NCBI GenBank assembly: GCA_902806575.1 | Contig: CADCXD010000004.1 | Location: forward strand, 4,252,832 to 4,316,831 | From: Jackrogersella multiformis | Taxonomy: Eukaryota > Ascomycota > Sordariomycetes > Xylariales > Hypoxylaceae | Reading direction: 5' to 3' | DNA length: 64,000 nucleotides | In this document: in pieces, positions 37,238 through 48,994 of the stretch | Position numbering within the stretch: position 1 is the first letter of the stretch | Layout: each line of letters begins with the position of its first letter | Program-made: the position numbers and the translations under genes | Notes under the pieces: generated by a model | Database searches by the model: none | Seen by the model: the letters and a program-made list of their open reading frames with translations, nothing else | Told to the model about the DNA's origin: nothing

Positions 37238-37797
37238 CACATATATATGTACACACACATATGTATGTAGGTACTAATTGCCTGACGCAGCTGCGCATGT
37301 TGGGTATAGTGACTTGTCGAGGGATTTTGTCCAATGAGAAGGATGACAGCTAATAGTAGAACTTTACTGTATTATGTGGTCATAGTAGCTAGGTACCTAA
37401 GTACATACTACGTACCTAGGTACCTAGGTAGGTCATAGGTTTACCTTGTTCCTTGTACCTTGTACCACCCTTGTATCCACATGCAACTTGAACGTATCCA
37501 CCTTAGCTTCGTTGGAACTTGGAAGTCTCTCTCCAACTCTAAAAGAGGTTCAAATGACATCCACGTACCGACTTATTACTTCGCTCCCCCCTTACGTGGT
37601 ATACGTAGTACATACACTTTTATATACATTTTGAACCTTTCTTTGAGCCTGTCCATTATAGCGGACCACATCTTCTTTCTCACGGTCAACAACTAAGTCG
37701 ACTCGCCTACTTGAAATCGAATCGCGCCGTTCGATTTGATTTCGACTGTATAATCAATGACTATCATTTCAGGTTAGCATGGTAGCATTGAAGCACC
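36939..37797. other. Intergenic region with microsatellites and CCTAGG cluster
   Basis: Holds an (AT)n run and interlaced TACACACACATA repeats at 37208-37268, and a dense run of TACCTAGGTA-type palindromes at about 37388-37434. No gene is seen. Confidence 0.5.
37208..37268. repeat. AT and CA microsatellite
   Basis: About 12 AT dinucleotides are followed by two copies of a GTACACACACATAT unit. Confidence 0.8.
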
Positions 37798-40700
37798 ATG
37801 CTCTCCGCATTCACGGCTCGGTCAATCATCGAGCTCAAACAGCGCGACAAATCTAAGATAGAAACGATACTAGCCCATGGTGCGTTCTTGTAGTTATCTT
37901 TTACACCCCTGTGGATCTATATCGACATCTAAGAAGCTAATGTCGTCTCTGACTCTCCTTAGGCGACCGCGTTCTCGTCGGTCTAAATTCCGGGTCCCTA
38001 AGAATTTACCGCCTGAACGACCTAACTCAGCCATCTTACAATGGTGCTTCCTCTTCTCCTCCTGCTCCAGACCCTCTAGACCCTCCAGACCCTCTAGCTA
38101 CCCAGACAACCCCGAATTCGGGTTCTGCTCCCAAACCGACTGATCTTCTACGCGAAGTCGACAAGTTCTCTACACGTGCCGTCGAACAGCTAGCCATCAT
38201 CAAAGAAGCCAGCATCCTCGTCTCTCTCTCCAACTATCATGTCTCCCTCCACGACCTCCATACATACGAGTTGGTCGACACGATATCGCGCACAAGGAAT
38301 GCCACCTGTTTCGCCGTTACCAGCAATATCGTCAAGGATGCTGCCACCGGGATTCCAGAGATTATCAGTCGCCTCGCCGTGGCCGTGAAGCGGCGCCTAC
38401 TGTTATGGAGTTGGCACGAGAGCGAGTTGAACGACGAGGTTACCGAGATCATGCTGCCCGAGGGTATCAGGACTCTAAACTGGGCCAATGCTACCAAGGT
38501 CGTCTGCGGCATGAATGCGGGATACGTCCTGGTCGATGTGACCACCTCGGAGACGCGTGAGATCGTGGGGCTCGGTACCGCGACAGCCGGGGGGCAGGGG
38601 AGTAGGTTCGGCGCGGCGAGTATGGGCTATATGGGACTTGGGGGGTATATGCCGAAGCCCCTGGCTACGAGGTTGGCCGAGGGTCAGATGCTACTCGCAA
38701 ATGATATAAATTCGCTTTTCATAGATACGGAAGGAAATCCGTTGGAGAAGCGACAGTTGCCATGGCAGAGCGCTCCCGAGAGCATCGGTTATAGCTATCC
38801 TTACATCTTGGCCCTTCAACCACCAGTTAAAGGCACGCTGGAGGTGCGGAACCCGGAGACCCTGAGCCTCTTACAGACCATAGAACTTCCTGGTGCAGCA
38901 CAGCTATATTTTCCACCGCCGACATCCAGCCTGGCTCACGCAGGCAAGGGTTTCCACATCAGTAGTGATAGAGCGGTATGGAAGATGGAGGCTACAGACT
39001 ACGACACCCAGGTGCAGGAACTGACCGACAAAGCCATGTACGATGAAGCTATAAGCTTACTTGGCATGCTCGAAGATGCACTTTTGAAGGATAAGACCGG
39101 CACCATGCGCGAGACTAAAATGCTGAAAGCGGAAGTCCTATTTAAGAACAAAAAGTTTTCGGACAGCCTGGCACTATTTAATGAGGATGAGGTACACGCG
39201 CCGCCTCAGAGAGTGCTAAGGTTATACCCTCGGACCATCGCCGGGGATCTTTCTGCCGCACCTACGCGGGAAGAGAGCTCGGAGGAGGAAGAATACCAGG
39301 AAGAGGATGAAAAGCCCAATGGCGATAAGACCGCGAAAGCTGATGGCACGATCGAGGTCGCGTCCCCGTCTAGACCTAGCGCGTTCGCAAAATATTGGAT
39401 GGGACACCGCAAGACAGATTCCGACGCGGCATCTATCGCGTCGTCTAGGAAAGGCGGTACCGACAACGAAGACGCAGTGAGCGTAACGGCCAAGACCACG
39501 AAGACGAAAAAGAAGGGTACGAACGAGGGCAGGCCTTTGGAAGGTAAAGACTTGGTCAAGGCCGTCCGCGAACTCAACAGTTACCTAGCTGGTACCAGGG
39601 CACGTCTACAACGGTGGATCGACCCAGCAACCGCAAAATTGAAGCCTCGTAAACCGACAACTAGCACGGATTCCTCGACAAGCTTAGACGAAAATTTAGA
39701 CGCCTTACTAACCCATCCTCACTCCGAGTCCGACGAACAACTTGAACACGAACTTAAGGAGACATTCACCGTGGTAGACACGGCGCTCTTCCGCGGTTTG
39801 ATGTTCGTCACCCCTACTTTGGCCGGATCTCTTTTCCGCATCCCAAACTTCTGTGATCCCGCGGTAGTGAACGAGCACCTGCTTAAGCACAACCGGTACA
39901 ACGAGCTGGTCGACTTCTTTTATGGCAAGAAGCTCCACCGCGAGGCCCTCACCCTCCTTCGCAAATTCGGAGACGCGGAACCGGAAGGGGAGCCAGCCAA
40001 GCTTGACATCAATGGGCATACACATTCGGAGATGGTAATACCCGAGCAGCTTCGTGGTCCACAGAGGACAGTTGGGTACCTGCAAAGTCTGCCGCCAGAG
40101 ATGATCGACATTATTCTCGAATTCGGGGACTGGGTTTTACGGCGCGATCCGAATCGGGGAATGGAGATATTCCTTGCGGATAGTGAAAATGCCGAGACCC
40201 TGCCGAGAGAAAGGGTTGTCCAGTACCTCGGCGCCATCGACGTCAATCTAGAAATCCGGTACCTACAGCACATCATCACAGAACTGGAAGACGGTACGCC
40301 AGATTTCCACAATAGACTAGCGGAGCTGCTAGTTCAAGCACTGAAGGAGGACGAGCGTGATGAGGCCTGGGACGAGAAGCTAGACGGCCTAGTATCCTTC
40401 TTGAAAGGAAGCCAACAGTATAGTCTCAGCAGAGCGCTGAGCATAATTCCTCGCGATGGTAGGTCGTCCAAACCCGCCGACCCAAGGAAAAAGCAGCAAT
40501 ACCTAATAATATGCATAGATCCGGCATTCTACGAGGCTCGAGCCATAGTATTTAGCAACATGGGCTCGCACAAGCAAGCACTCGAGATCTATGTATTCAA
40601 TATGCAAGATTATACGAAAGCAGAAGAGTACGTCCGCATTCCAATGGTGATGAATGTTACTTACAAGTATTATCAGGTACTGCAACCGAATCCACGCGCT

Positions 40701-41262
40701 ACCCAGCTCCCGCAGGGAATCTTTTGCTGCGTCGTCAAATGACGATGATGGGGATCCCGACTCGAAACCTTCAATCTACCACATGCTCCTCTCCTTGTTA
40801 TTAACTCCGCCGCCACCGAATAAGCCAAACCTAGGGCCAGCCTTGTCTCTACTCTCGAGGCACGGCTCCCGTTTACCGGCGGAGTCGACGCTGTCTCTTA
40901 TACCCGACGATCTTCCCGTAGCAGAGCTCGAATCGTATTTCCGGGGGCGCATCCGCGCGGCTAACAGTGTCATCTCGGAGTCGCGCATCGTCGAGGGGTT
41001 GCGCAAAACGCAGCTCGTAAATACGCAGGCGCTGCTGCTGCTTGGGGACGGGATCCCCGGCGGCCAGTCCGGGCGTAGTAGGAGGGTTGCTATCGGCGAA
41101 GAGAGGGTGTGCGGTGTCTGTCACAAGAGACTGGGTAACAGCGTTGTGGCGGTGCTTCCAGACAATAGCGTGGTCCATTACGGATGTCTGGGGAGACACG
41201 GCCGCAGCACGAGCGGCAGTCGTAGCGAGCGGATTGCTGGCTCGTGGGGGAGACATGGTTGA
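37798..41262 (+). CDS. VPS39: Vacuolar sorting protein VPS39/VAM6 (HOPS subunit)
   Basis: HOPS tethering-complex subunit acting in Rab7/Ypt7-dependent fusion at late endosomes and vacuoles. Exons 37798-37879, 37963-40627 and 40677-41262 give 1110 residues. The N-terminal CNH beta-propeller is seen in residues 1 to about 340 (DRVLVGLNSGSLRIYRLNDL, then IISRLAVAVKRRLLLWSW). A charged, Ser/Thr/Lys-rich insert (about residues 430-560) separates it from the helical repeat region, and the C-terminal zinc-binding-like segment is CGVCHKRLGNSVVAVLPDN with a following H-Y-G-C. The last intron is only 49 nt. The donor GTACGT at 40628 was chosen because it gives the family sequence EEYCNRIHALP. The gene converges on GON7. 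Confidence 0.93.
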
Positions 41263-41674
41263 ATTGTTCGCGAACGAGGCTGGCGACTTATTCGTTTATA
41301 CAACCCTTATCCCTTTCCTAACCTACAACGACGTAGATATCGGGGCGCAAAGCTATCCATTTTTTTCTTCTTCAGGAGAGTGTTTGTGGTCTGAACATCC
41401 ATACCAGGAGGATGGCATTCGGCCACTTTGGCATATATCGAAGACGGCGGGTGTTCCGGCTTTGTTTGGGATTATGAGCATAACATGGGGATTGTGGCAT
41501 GCTGCCGGAGGAGTAGTGGCGATCAGTAGACAATACCCCCATATCTAGACCGCAGTCAAATTGATAACTCTTTCTTGTATATCTTGGGAGTATCCATTCG
41601 AGGAAAGTGGTCGTGATGAGCAAATAGCGCTTTGGTATGCCGAATCCAAGGATCCCTAAGTCTTGGTTTATTCA
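41263..41674. other. Spacer between convergent VPS39 and GON7
   Basis: A frame overlapping the VPS39 3' end continues to 41548 but has no family character. Treated as 3' untranslated sequence. Confidence 0.45.
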
Positions 41675-42070
41675 TCATTCGTCGTCTTCCACCACCTCTT
41701 CCCCGTAATTCTCCTCTTCGGCAGCCTCATCGACGCCACCGATAATGGTACTCTTCCCGACTTTCCCGTTGGTAGAAGTGGTAGACGTAGCGGCCAGTTC
41801 ACGTGCCTCCTCGTCCATGCGCCCCGTTAACTCGCTGTTCACGCGTTCCTGGAGCACAGACACGGCTTCGCGCAGAGTATCTAGGTACGCAGTCTTGTGT
41901 GTCGTGGAGTCCGAGGCGGGGAGAGTAAGCGGGATCGAGAATGCGAATGGGGTGGTCGAGGATAGGGAGGAGGAGGAGGAGGGAGAGTCGCTGATGGATT
42001 TCGAGTTGGTATAAGTCGCTGTTATGTGCGCGGTTGGGTTCGCGATTGGGGAAGAGGAAGAAGGCGACAT
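41675..42070 (-). CDS. GON7: EKC/KEOPS complex subunit GON7-like
   Basis: A 131-residue single-exon protein. The diagnostic part is at about residues 62-90: AYLDTLREAVSVLQERVNSE then LTGRMDEEARE, matching the fungal Gon7 core (a Tyr-Leu, a Leu-Arg, a Gln-x-x-x-Asn and Leu-Thr-x-Arg-Met pattern). The acidic tail (EEENYGEEVVEDDE) is also typical. KEOPS makes the t6A37 modification of tRNAs and affects telomere maintenance; Gon7 binds Kae1/Pcc1. The N-terminal 60 residues are Ser/Thr-rich and probably disordered. It is divergent from the HbrB gene. The family is short and weakly conserved, so some doubt remains. Confidence 0.75.
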   Translation of the reverse strand: MSPSSSSPIANPTAHITATYTNSKSISDSPSSSSSLSSTTPFAFSIPLTLPASDSTTHKTAYLDTLREAVSVLQERVNSELTGRMDEEARELAATSTTSTNGKVGKSTIIGGVDEAAEEENYGEEVVEDDE

Positions 42071-42714
42071 GTTTGACGAGTGTATATGTAATGGACTACC
42101 TAGGTAATTGTATCAATAACCACCTTACGGTACGTACCCTACATGTAAGTAGTCTTAAGATTTATGTATGAAACTTTTCGACGATGGCGGGGCATAGGGT
42201 AGGGTATCTACCTAGGTAGGTAGTGAAAAGGGCGGGGCATTAATATTCAAATGTGCACTTAAAGCGATAATTACCTAATTATATACCTAGGTACCTATGT
42301 ACATATATACATCATACAAGGTTCCAAGGTCGTACCTACATGTACCTAGGTATCGTCTGGTCGTACCTACCCTAGGTACATACCTAGTGTAGATACCTAG
42401 GTACCTAGGTAGGCACCTACATGTAATAGCATTCTACACACTGTGCATACCTATAGGTACCTAGGCATTTATCATAACCAACCATCTCTCCTCCATATCC
42501 ATCCCACGATCGCTGATAAATCTACCACTTCGATCGGAACGATACACCATCACTACTCGCGCTACTACCGTACATAACGTGTACGGCAATTGAAGAACGC
42601 AAATCAAGGAGGGGGGTTGGCGCCGATCATATTATTATCTCGGGATCGAGACAAGATGTAACAGAACTGGAACCAGGAACTGGAACTAGGAACTTGGATG
42701 TTTCGATTCAGACA
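42071..42714. other. Divergent promoter packed with CCTAGG palindromes
   Basis: The densest palindrome cluster in the window. TACCTAGGTA and its extended GGTACCTAGGTAC forms recur at about 42205-42222, 42283-42294, 42335-42353 and 42371-42470. No gene is seen. Confidence 0.6.
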
Positions 42715-45497
42715 ATGCAGCCAGTACGATCCCAGCACAGAGCCCCCGGGAGCTTCTCTCCCCTTCCTGGGAGTGTTTCTTCCGCCTCGACCGCCGCAGC
42801 CGCAGCCGCATCTTCGGCAGCCCCATTCTCAGCAGCCCCTTCGAGACCTCAAATACGGAGGATAGATACATCATCCAGCGACGACACCATTTCTCTCCCC
42901 AAGACGAGAGGCCCCCAGAGCCCCGTCACAAGTCCGACCTATTCTAATAGCCCACACAATTTCTCCCGTCCGACTAGACCTAGCATCGAGCTTCCCCAAC
43001 CGAGAACATCTTCGCCTTTAACATTGCCTCCTACTCGCGCTAGTCACGTAAGGAAACACTCCCAGACTCAGGGTCTCTTCGAGCCCACCTTACCCTCCAC
43101 GAGCACGTCCAACCTATCTCAAGTCGCCATGGCTCAAGCCCAAGCCCAAGCCCAAGCCCAGGCCCAATCTCAACCCGTCGGCAGTCTCTCCGCTAGTCAG
43201 ATAGCCGCCCAGGCTGCCGTAATGCAGCACCAGCAGCACAACCGCCATCGGTCGCAAACCGTCCCCTTTCCCGGGAGCGACAGTCACGATGCTACAAAGA
43301 GACCGGGGCCTAGACCGGGTCCTGGCCACCGCAGCCCACCCATGCTGAGCCTTACCGAAGCGAGCGCCCCGCGAGACAACGGCTTTAGTACCCAGGGATA
43401 TCATAACGGGCTGCTGGGGAGCCATGCTGCGGCCGCGACCGCCGCTGCTAATGTCGTCTTTCCGAGATCACCACAGGCGTCGCCGGGACTACCGCTGCCA
43501 CCCGAACAATCTATGGCCTCACCCACCCCTCCCGCGGTCCCGGAGAAGCCTGCTAAGACGGAGAAGTCTAAAGTCAAGCTGTTCTCTCGGCCCAAGAAGA
43601 TAGATACCAAAGGCGACACGAAAGAACGACCGTTGCCAAGTCCGGGAAAGATCGGCTCTGCCCTGGCCTCCTTACAACGTGCCAACTTTAGCACAACTAG
43701 TCTCGCAGATTCTCAGTCTTTTTATAGCCTAGGTAATTCCTCCGCCGCCACTATTCGGCCGGTCGACTCAACCGCGGAGAGGGAAAGCAAAGAAAAGGAT
43801 AAAGAGAAGAAACATCACTTTCTATCGCGGCAGAAGCATAAGCTGAGCAACAAAGACGACTATCACCTCCCCCTCTCCTCTGCTGCTAGCAATTCGCGGC
43901 CCGTTGATCCCAGCGCGCCCTCGAGCTTGTACAACTTTAATCTGCCACCGAGTCCTGGCCCGAACAACAATCTCGGTAAAAGCGTCAGTGGTCTCGATTT
44001 GCGACACGGGGGACGCGCGCTGCGCGACAAGAGGAAAGAAGATAACGAACCCTCCTCGTATGCTCCCGGTTCCGAATGGCCCGGGCCCGGCAGCTTTGGA
44101 TCAGCAGCGGCTGCTACGCACTCTTACCTCTCCGAACCTATAGATTCCGGGAAATACGGCCTTCATAATATGTCTCTAGATGACGCCTGGCCCTATTTGA
44201 GGGCCAAGCTGCTGGTCATCTTCGAAGGCGAGGACTTGCGACTACCGGTAGAAGACTTTAACCGCGTCGTGACCATGCATATCCAATATTGCATCCAGCG
44301 CCGCTCGGCCTATATTATCATCGATGACTTGCGAGATCTGCTCTCGACGGGCTTCGCCTCGCTCGACCATGCGCTACGCAAGACCCCTGAGGATAGGTTA
44401 ATACCTTCGCTAGTGGAGCTGTGGATTTTCACATTCACGAGTATTCTACCCTACATGCAAGCTGTCTTTCTTCCCCTGGACCTGGAATTCTCCGGTTCTG
44501 GAACCCTCTTAACCCCAGACCAGGCGCGCGACTTCTGGGGCGGTGTGGTAGCCGATTCCCCAGCGCCAAATACCCAGCTTCATGGGCCAAATTTTGAAGC
44601 CCACCTATCTCCAGCATCCAGCGTCCTTGACGTGAGGCGCCTCGTGCTCATCTCGTACCGAGACTCCTTAATCTTACCTCGGTACGAAAAGCTGAAGACA
44701 ATATTCTCTCGGCTGTCCCTTGAGCATCTGCCGTCGTCCCTTGCCTCCCTCGCGTTGGCATCACCGCCGCTCTTGAATGATAGTGTCACATCTCTCTCTA
44801 CTTCGCCGAGTGACGGGTTCCCGGGCCGTCCTGGAACGGCCATGTCGCTAGATCCCAGCGTCGCAAGTTACAATTCTACCTCCACCACAGTATTCGGTAA
44901 CGACTCGAACCCGTCGCGAAGCCGCGCCATCAGCAACGTATCATTTGGCAGCGGCATATCGGACCCAGCATCCACTGGTACTGGAAGTTTACTTAGACCC
45001 TTCACGCCGCAGACGAGAGAAGGCGGCGATCGCGGCGGTAGGGAAATCTTAGGAAGTGTAAGGGAGCAGAACGTCGAGGATAGCAAACAGGTTACGGACA
45101 TGGTGGGTCGCATGCTCCAATGCATGAGCGTGTTGGCGAGCGTCGACCCTAGCATCAACGCATCAAGTACGGATGAGGCAAGCAAGATGGTAGCCGAGCT
45201 AGGGCGACTGCTCAAGCTGAACTGGCTAGGCAGGGGCAGGACGGGTAGGAACCGGAGGGGTATGGTCGGCGGCAGGGTTAGGAGACAGGAGAACAATAAC
45301 TCCATCAGCCATAGCATCTTGAGGGAAGGAATACGTGAAGGCGTCGAGGTGGGTTGATTTTATACCTACCAATGAGTAACAGGTGAAATGTACATTTACT
45401 AACGAACTCAAGACGGACTAATGTTACTTGGTTACAGGAGATCGGTCTACTGAGAGGCATCGTGGATTTGGTCACGAGAGAAAGAGATATCGCCTGA
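42715..45497 (+). CDS. hbrB: HbrB-domain protein (TORC2-associated, Bit61/PROTOR family)
   Basis: Exons 42715-45348 and 45438-45497 give 897 residues. Residues 1 to about 470 are Ser/Pro/Gln/Ala-rich and disordered, with an (AlaGln) run encoded by CAAGCC repeats near 43132-43165 and a Lys-rich patch. The HbrB domain is at about residues 480-690: MSLDDAWPYLRAKLLVIFEG, RRSAYIIIDDLRDLLSTGF, then LIPSLVELWIFTFTSILPYM. Members include Aspergillus hbrB (hyperbranching, polarity), yeast Bit61/Bit2 and human PROTOR, partners of TOR complex 2. The final 19 residues (GLLRGIVDLVTRERDIA end) come from a small second exon. Without splicing the frame would stop three codons past the donor. The start is the first ATG. 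The gene is divergent from GON7. Confidence 0.92.
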
Positions 45498-47347
45498 AAT
45501 GTATGAACCAAGTCTATTTTATAAAAATGATCAAGGCTACCCTTTCGCATAATTCAAGACGAGCAAGGTCTTGCGTATCCACGGGTTGCCAAGACTCATT
45601 TCTTCACTATACCTAAGCACGTAAGATACAAGATTTGCAGCGCTCAATCGTGGGATACCTATGAAGAGTTGGTTAGCCAAAGACTCGTGCCAACAAATTG
45701 ACCACAAAATGTAACGGGAGATAGGCGTTCATCAGACATCCAATGGAAGGTCGGTATATGCCCTCATCTGCTTCAAAAAGGCTCTGATCGAAGCTCGAGT
45801 GGAAACTGCGAATGTTTATGGAATTTTCATCACATGAAACGCCAGGGGAGAGAATATCTCGAAGATCGAGGGAAGAAAATTCGACTGACCTTTTTCAAGT
45901 ACCAAAGGCGCAAAAAATACACTACAGCAGAGACGGAATCTATTATCAAGTTAGCAGGGACTTAGGTCTCGAGATGCAAGATGCGATCAGGTGATACAGC
46001 CCCCAGAATTCCCTCTCCCATGAAGCCACGAGACGTGGGCCACAGGATCGGAAATCAGACAAAAGTATACTGGCAAGTAACAGGCTACCACCAAGGTGGA
46101 ATGGCCCGAACAGACTAAGCTTCTTTCATGGTCGATTCAGTTGGGAAAAGAAGACATGTTTAATGGATTGTCATCATGTTGACTGAGGGGTGAATGTCGA
46201 GGTATGATGCATATATCTTGCAGGTTGGTAGGAAAATAGAGCGACTGACCTTGAATACGTATTAGACTCGTAGCAGACGTCGTAAACAAGCGCTTGCTAA
46301 TTTTACTATCGATCATCCAAGTCTAGAATCATATCTTAATTGCGGCTCGATCACCAATGTAATGTGCCGCGGCGGAGATGGGGAGAAAATAATGTTATGA
46401 AGATGAAAGGGAAGATCAAATATTTGGGCACGACTTTGAAGCTTTTGAAGTCGCGAAGAAAAAGAAAAAATTCAAGGTGGATCCGGTGGGGCCATATGAG
46501 TGGAAACGGATCAATCCAGCCGCGGAAAATCTCAAAGGCTTAAAGTCATGTGACATAAGTTTGTTTCTCGAATGCTTTACTCCAGCAAATTGTCAGCTGC
46601 CAAATCCCGGCACTAAAAATAGCCTTACCTTTTTTCTATCATGTAATAGGTACCTACCTACAGTGTTAAGTGTCTTCGCCTCTGTACCTAGGTACCTAGC
46701 TATTATCAAGTAAGCAAGATCAAGTGAATTTTTTCATGCTGTTTATATCACCCGCGATCTTCCGAATGTTAGTATCTTTACTACTTACCTAGGTACATGA
46801 TATCTTGTGCAGCATCGCGAACCGATTAGATTAACATTTGTCTTTGTTAGATATCATTTACGTTTAACTTCTAAAGTTTCGTACCAACCTACCTGCTGAA
46901 GTAATGGTTCAATAGTTGTTATATTGTTCAGGTTTTAAGCTTCATATGATCTCATTTATCTGCTTGATTACATAATCGTCTTACACTACTTAATTTAAGT
47001 AGGTATCTATTAGTATTAAGTACCTTATAATTTAAGTTTGCATTAGTATCTTAATCAGGTTTAGCAGGTACCGCTCACGTGGCTGGATCACAGTGTTATG
47101 TAACCTTATACAGTGCCAAGTAGTATGCTCACTGTTTCGGGATTATTTCCCCTTGCCACCCTTTGAATTCGCACTGTCTACCTGCCACCTCTACACTAAG
47201 ATATATCATTAAATCTATCTAGGTGATAATTTAATATTTAAGATTCAACACAAGAAAGGTAAAAATGAAGCAAAATTGTCACAATAAAATACTGCATTGC
47301 AACAGGTAAGCGCGTTCAATTGTAGGCATTAGCCTCCAACCACATAG

Positions 47348-47372
47348 CCTCGAGCCTCGAGCCTCGAACCTC
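47348..47372. repeat. AGCCTCG tandem repeat
   Basis: Three to four 7-bp copies (CCTCGAG phase) in non-coding sequence. Confidence 0.6.
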
Positions 47373-48371
47373 TAACCATAGAGTCTTAATGTACCAGTGG
47401 CGTTTACGTTACTTATCTAATAGTGTACCTAGGTAGGTACCTAAGTAGGATGGATACAGGTTACCTACCTTATGTACATAGGTAAATAGATACCTAATGT
47501 TACTTTTTCTCGCGTCTAATAAGCCTCGATCGCCTCTCTAATAGATGCCGCTCGAACAATTTTATATGTTTGAGGTACCTACTAGGTAGGTACCTACATA
47601 CCTTACCACCTGGCAGCTGCCTAGGTATTTCTCCTACCTAGGTATACATAAGTACCTAGTGTACTGCTCTTCACATACAGTGTCACCCATCCCATTGTCT
47701 AATCCTTTTTCTTGTCCCCTCCCCCTTCCTTCGCCTTCTTGTTTTATTTTATTCTTAATTAGCCTGTTACCCGCCATTCGCATTACTACACAACCAACAC
47801 TAACTTTTTTTTTGTCAAAAATGATCATCCGACGTCGTCGCTTGATATCGACCCATCACTAAAATAATAATTTAACTATACCTACTACCTGACCAACTAA
47901 TGCATACATATATCCATCCATTCATATCTACACTAGGTACCCGTACCTACAGTACCCCATACATACCATCCATACCATACCTAATCGTACCGTATTAGCA
48001 GGCTAGCTTTACTGTACTGTGGTATTGCTTGAAAGCGAATCCAGCGACGCCAACAATTAACAACATCCACTATCGGGAACTTCTCGACGTATCGCATCCT
48101 CAATCGTGCACGTCCACCTCTCCGCCCCGACCTTGTCTCTCTTTCTTTCCATAACAGAACATAACATCGCGCGACGACGACAAGAACCACAACCGCGAGG
48201 GAACTTGGCCAATTGTTCCAGCGAGTGACGAAAGGAGGAATTGATGAAGGTCATCATCAATATCAGTGTGTGAATCTGAGGTGGCGTTACTTGTGACATA
48301 CAAGACTAAAAAAGCTCAACAGGATAAAAAAAAGGCTACACTGCTACAGCAGGTTTCAGTGTATTTGCCTA

Positions 48372-48430
48372 TATCCTCTGTCCTCTGTCCTCTGTCCTCA
48401 GTCCGTCCTCTGTCCGTCCTCTATCCTCTG
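48372..48430. repeat. TGTCCTC tandem repeat in a pyrimidine-rich leader
   Basis: About eight imperfect 7- to 8-bp copies of a CTCTGTC unit lie 565-620 bp upstream of the PtaB start codon. Confidence 0.75.
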
Positions 48431-48994
48431 CCGTGGCGCGCAACCGAGAACTTTATCATATCGCGTTCTAAACATCCGAACGCTGAGTTGCGAAACTCAT
48501 TTCACTCATTCTCAGCTTTTCAACTTATCTTTCTCTCTCTTCCTCTCCGTTTCTCCTTCTCTCACCTTCTCTCTCGGAAACGAACGGACCGCACGCACTG
48601 TATGTCCTCCAACCATATCCAACTTGGAGAGCCTCGTCAAACGGACTCGAACCTCGTGCTATCGAACGCGACACCGTTCACAACTTTGATATACACGATT
48701 ACCAATCGGCCGGTCGCATTACGTCAAAGTTGCCAGTTTTCAAGTATTCATATTAATAACTAGAAAGAGAGGGAGCTTCTTATCTGTCTATTTTGCGAAA
48801 GAACATAGTGGGAACTAGGAAATTAGAAACCGATATTGTTTTGTCGGCGAAGCTTTTGAAACCAGGTAGATCGACTTATCGATCGCATCGAGACTCGCGA
48901 CTGCAACGAAAATACAGAAAGAACAAAAGCATATGAGATTTTGACTACGGTTGGGCGTCGATATCCACGTCGTGGATAATCGACACTTGTAGAA

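Larger units (their letters stand above)
45498..48994. other. 3.5 kb gene-poor region
   Basis: No confident gene. The plus-strand frames 45812-45994 and about 46392-46713 have protein-like composition (e.g. VDPVGPYEWKRINPAAENL near 46478-46534), but no start, clean splice chain or family match, so they may be decayed exons. CCTAGG palindromes are dense at 46640-46700, 47427-47480 and 47570-47655. The right end (48266-48994) is probably the long leader of the PtaB gene, with a TGTCCTC repeat. Confidence 0.45.

Noticed and set aside
42694..42714. Seven extra N-terminal residues of HbrB
   Set aside because: They require a TTG start. The first ATG is at 42715.
43114..43425. Minus-strand frame with LGLGLG repeats
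   Set aside because: Antisense of the CAAGCC repeat in the HbrB gene.
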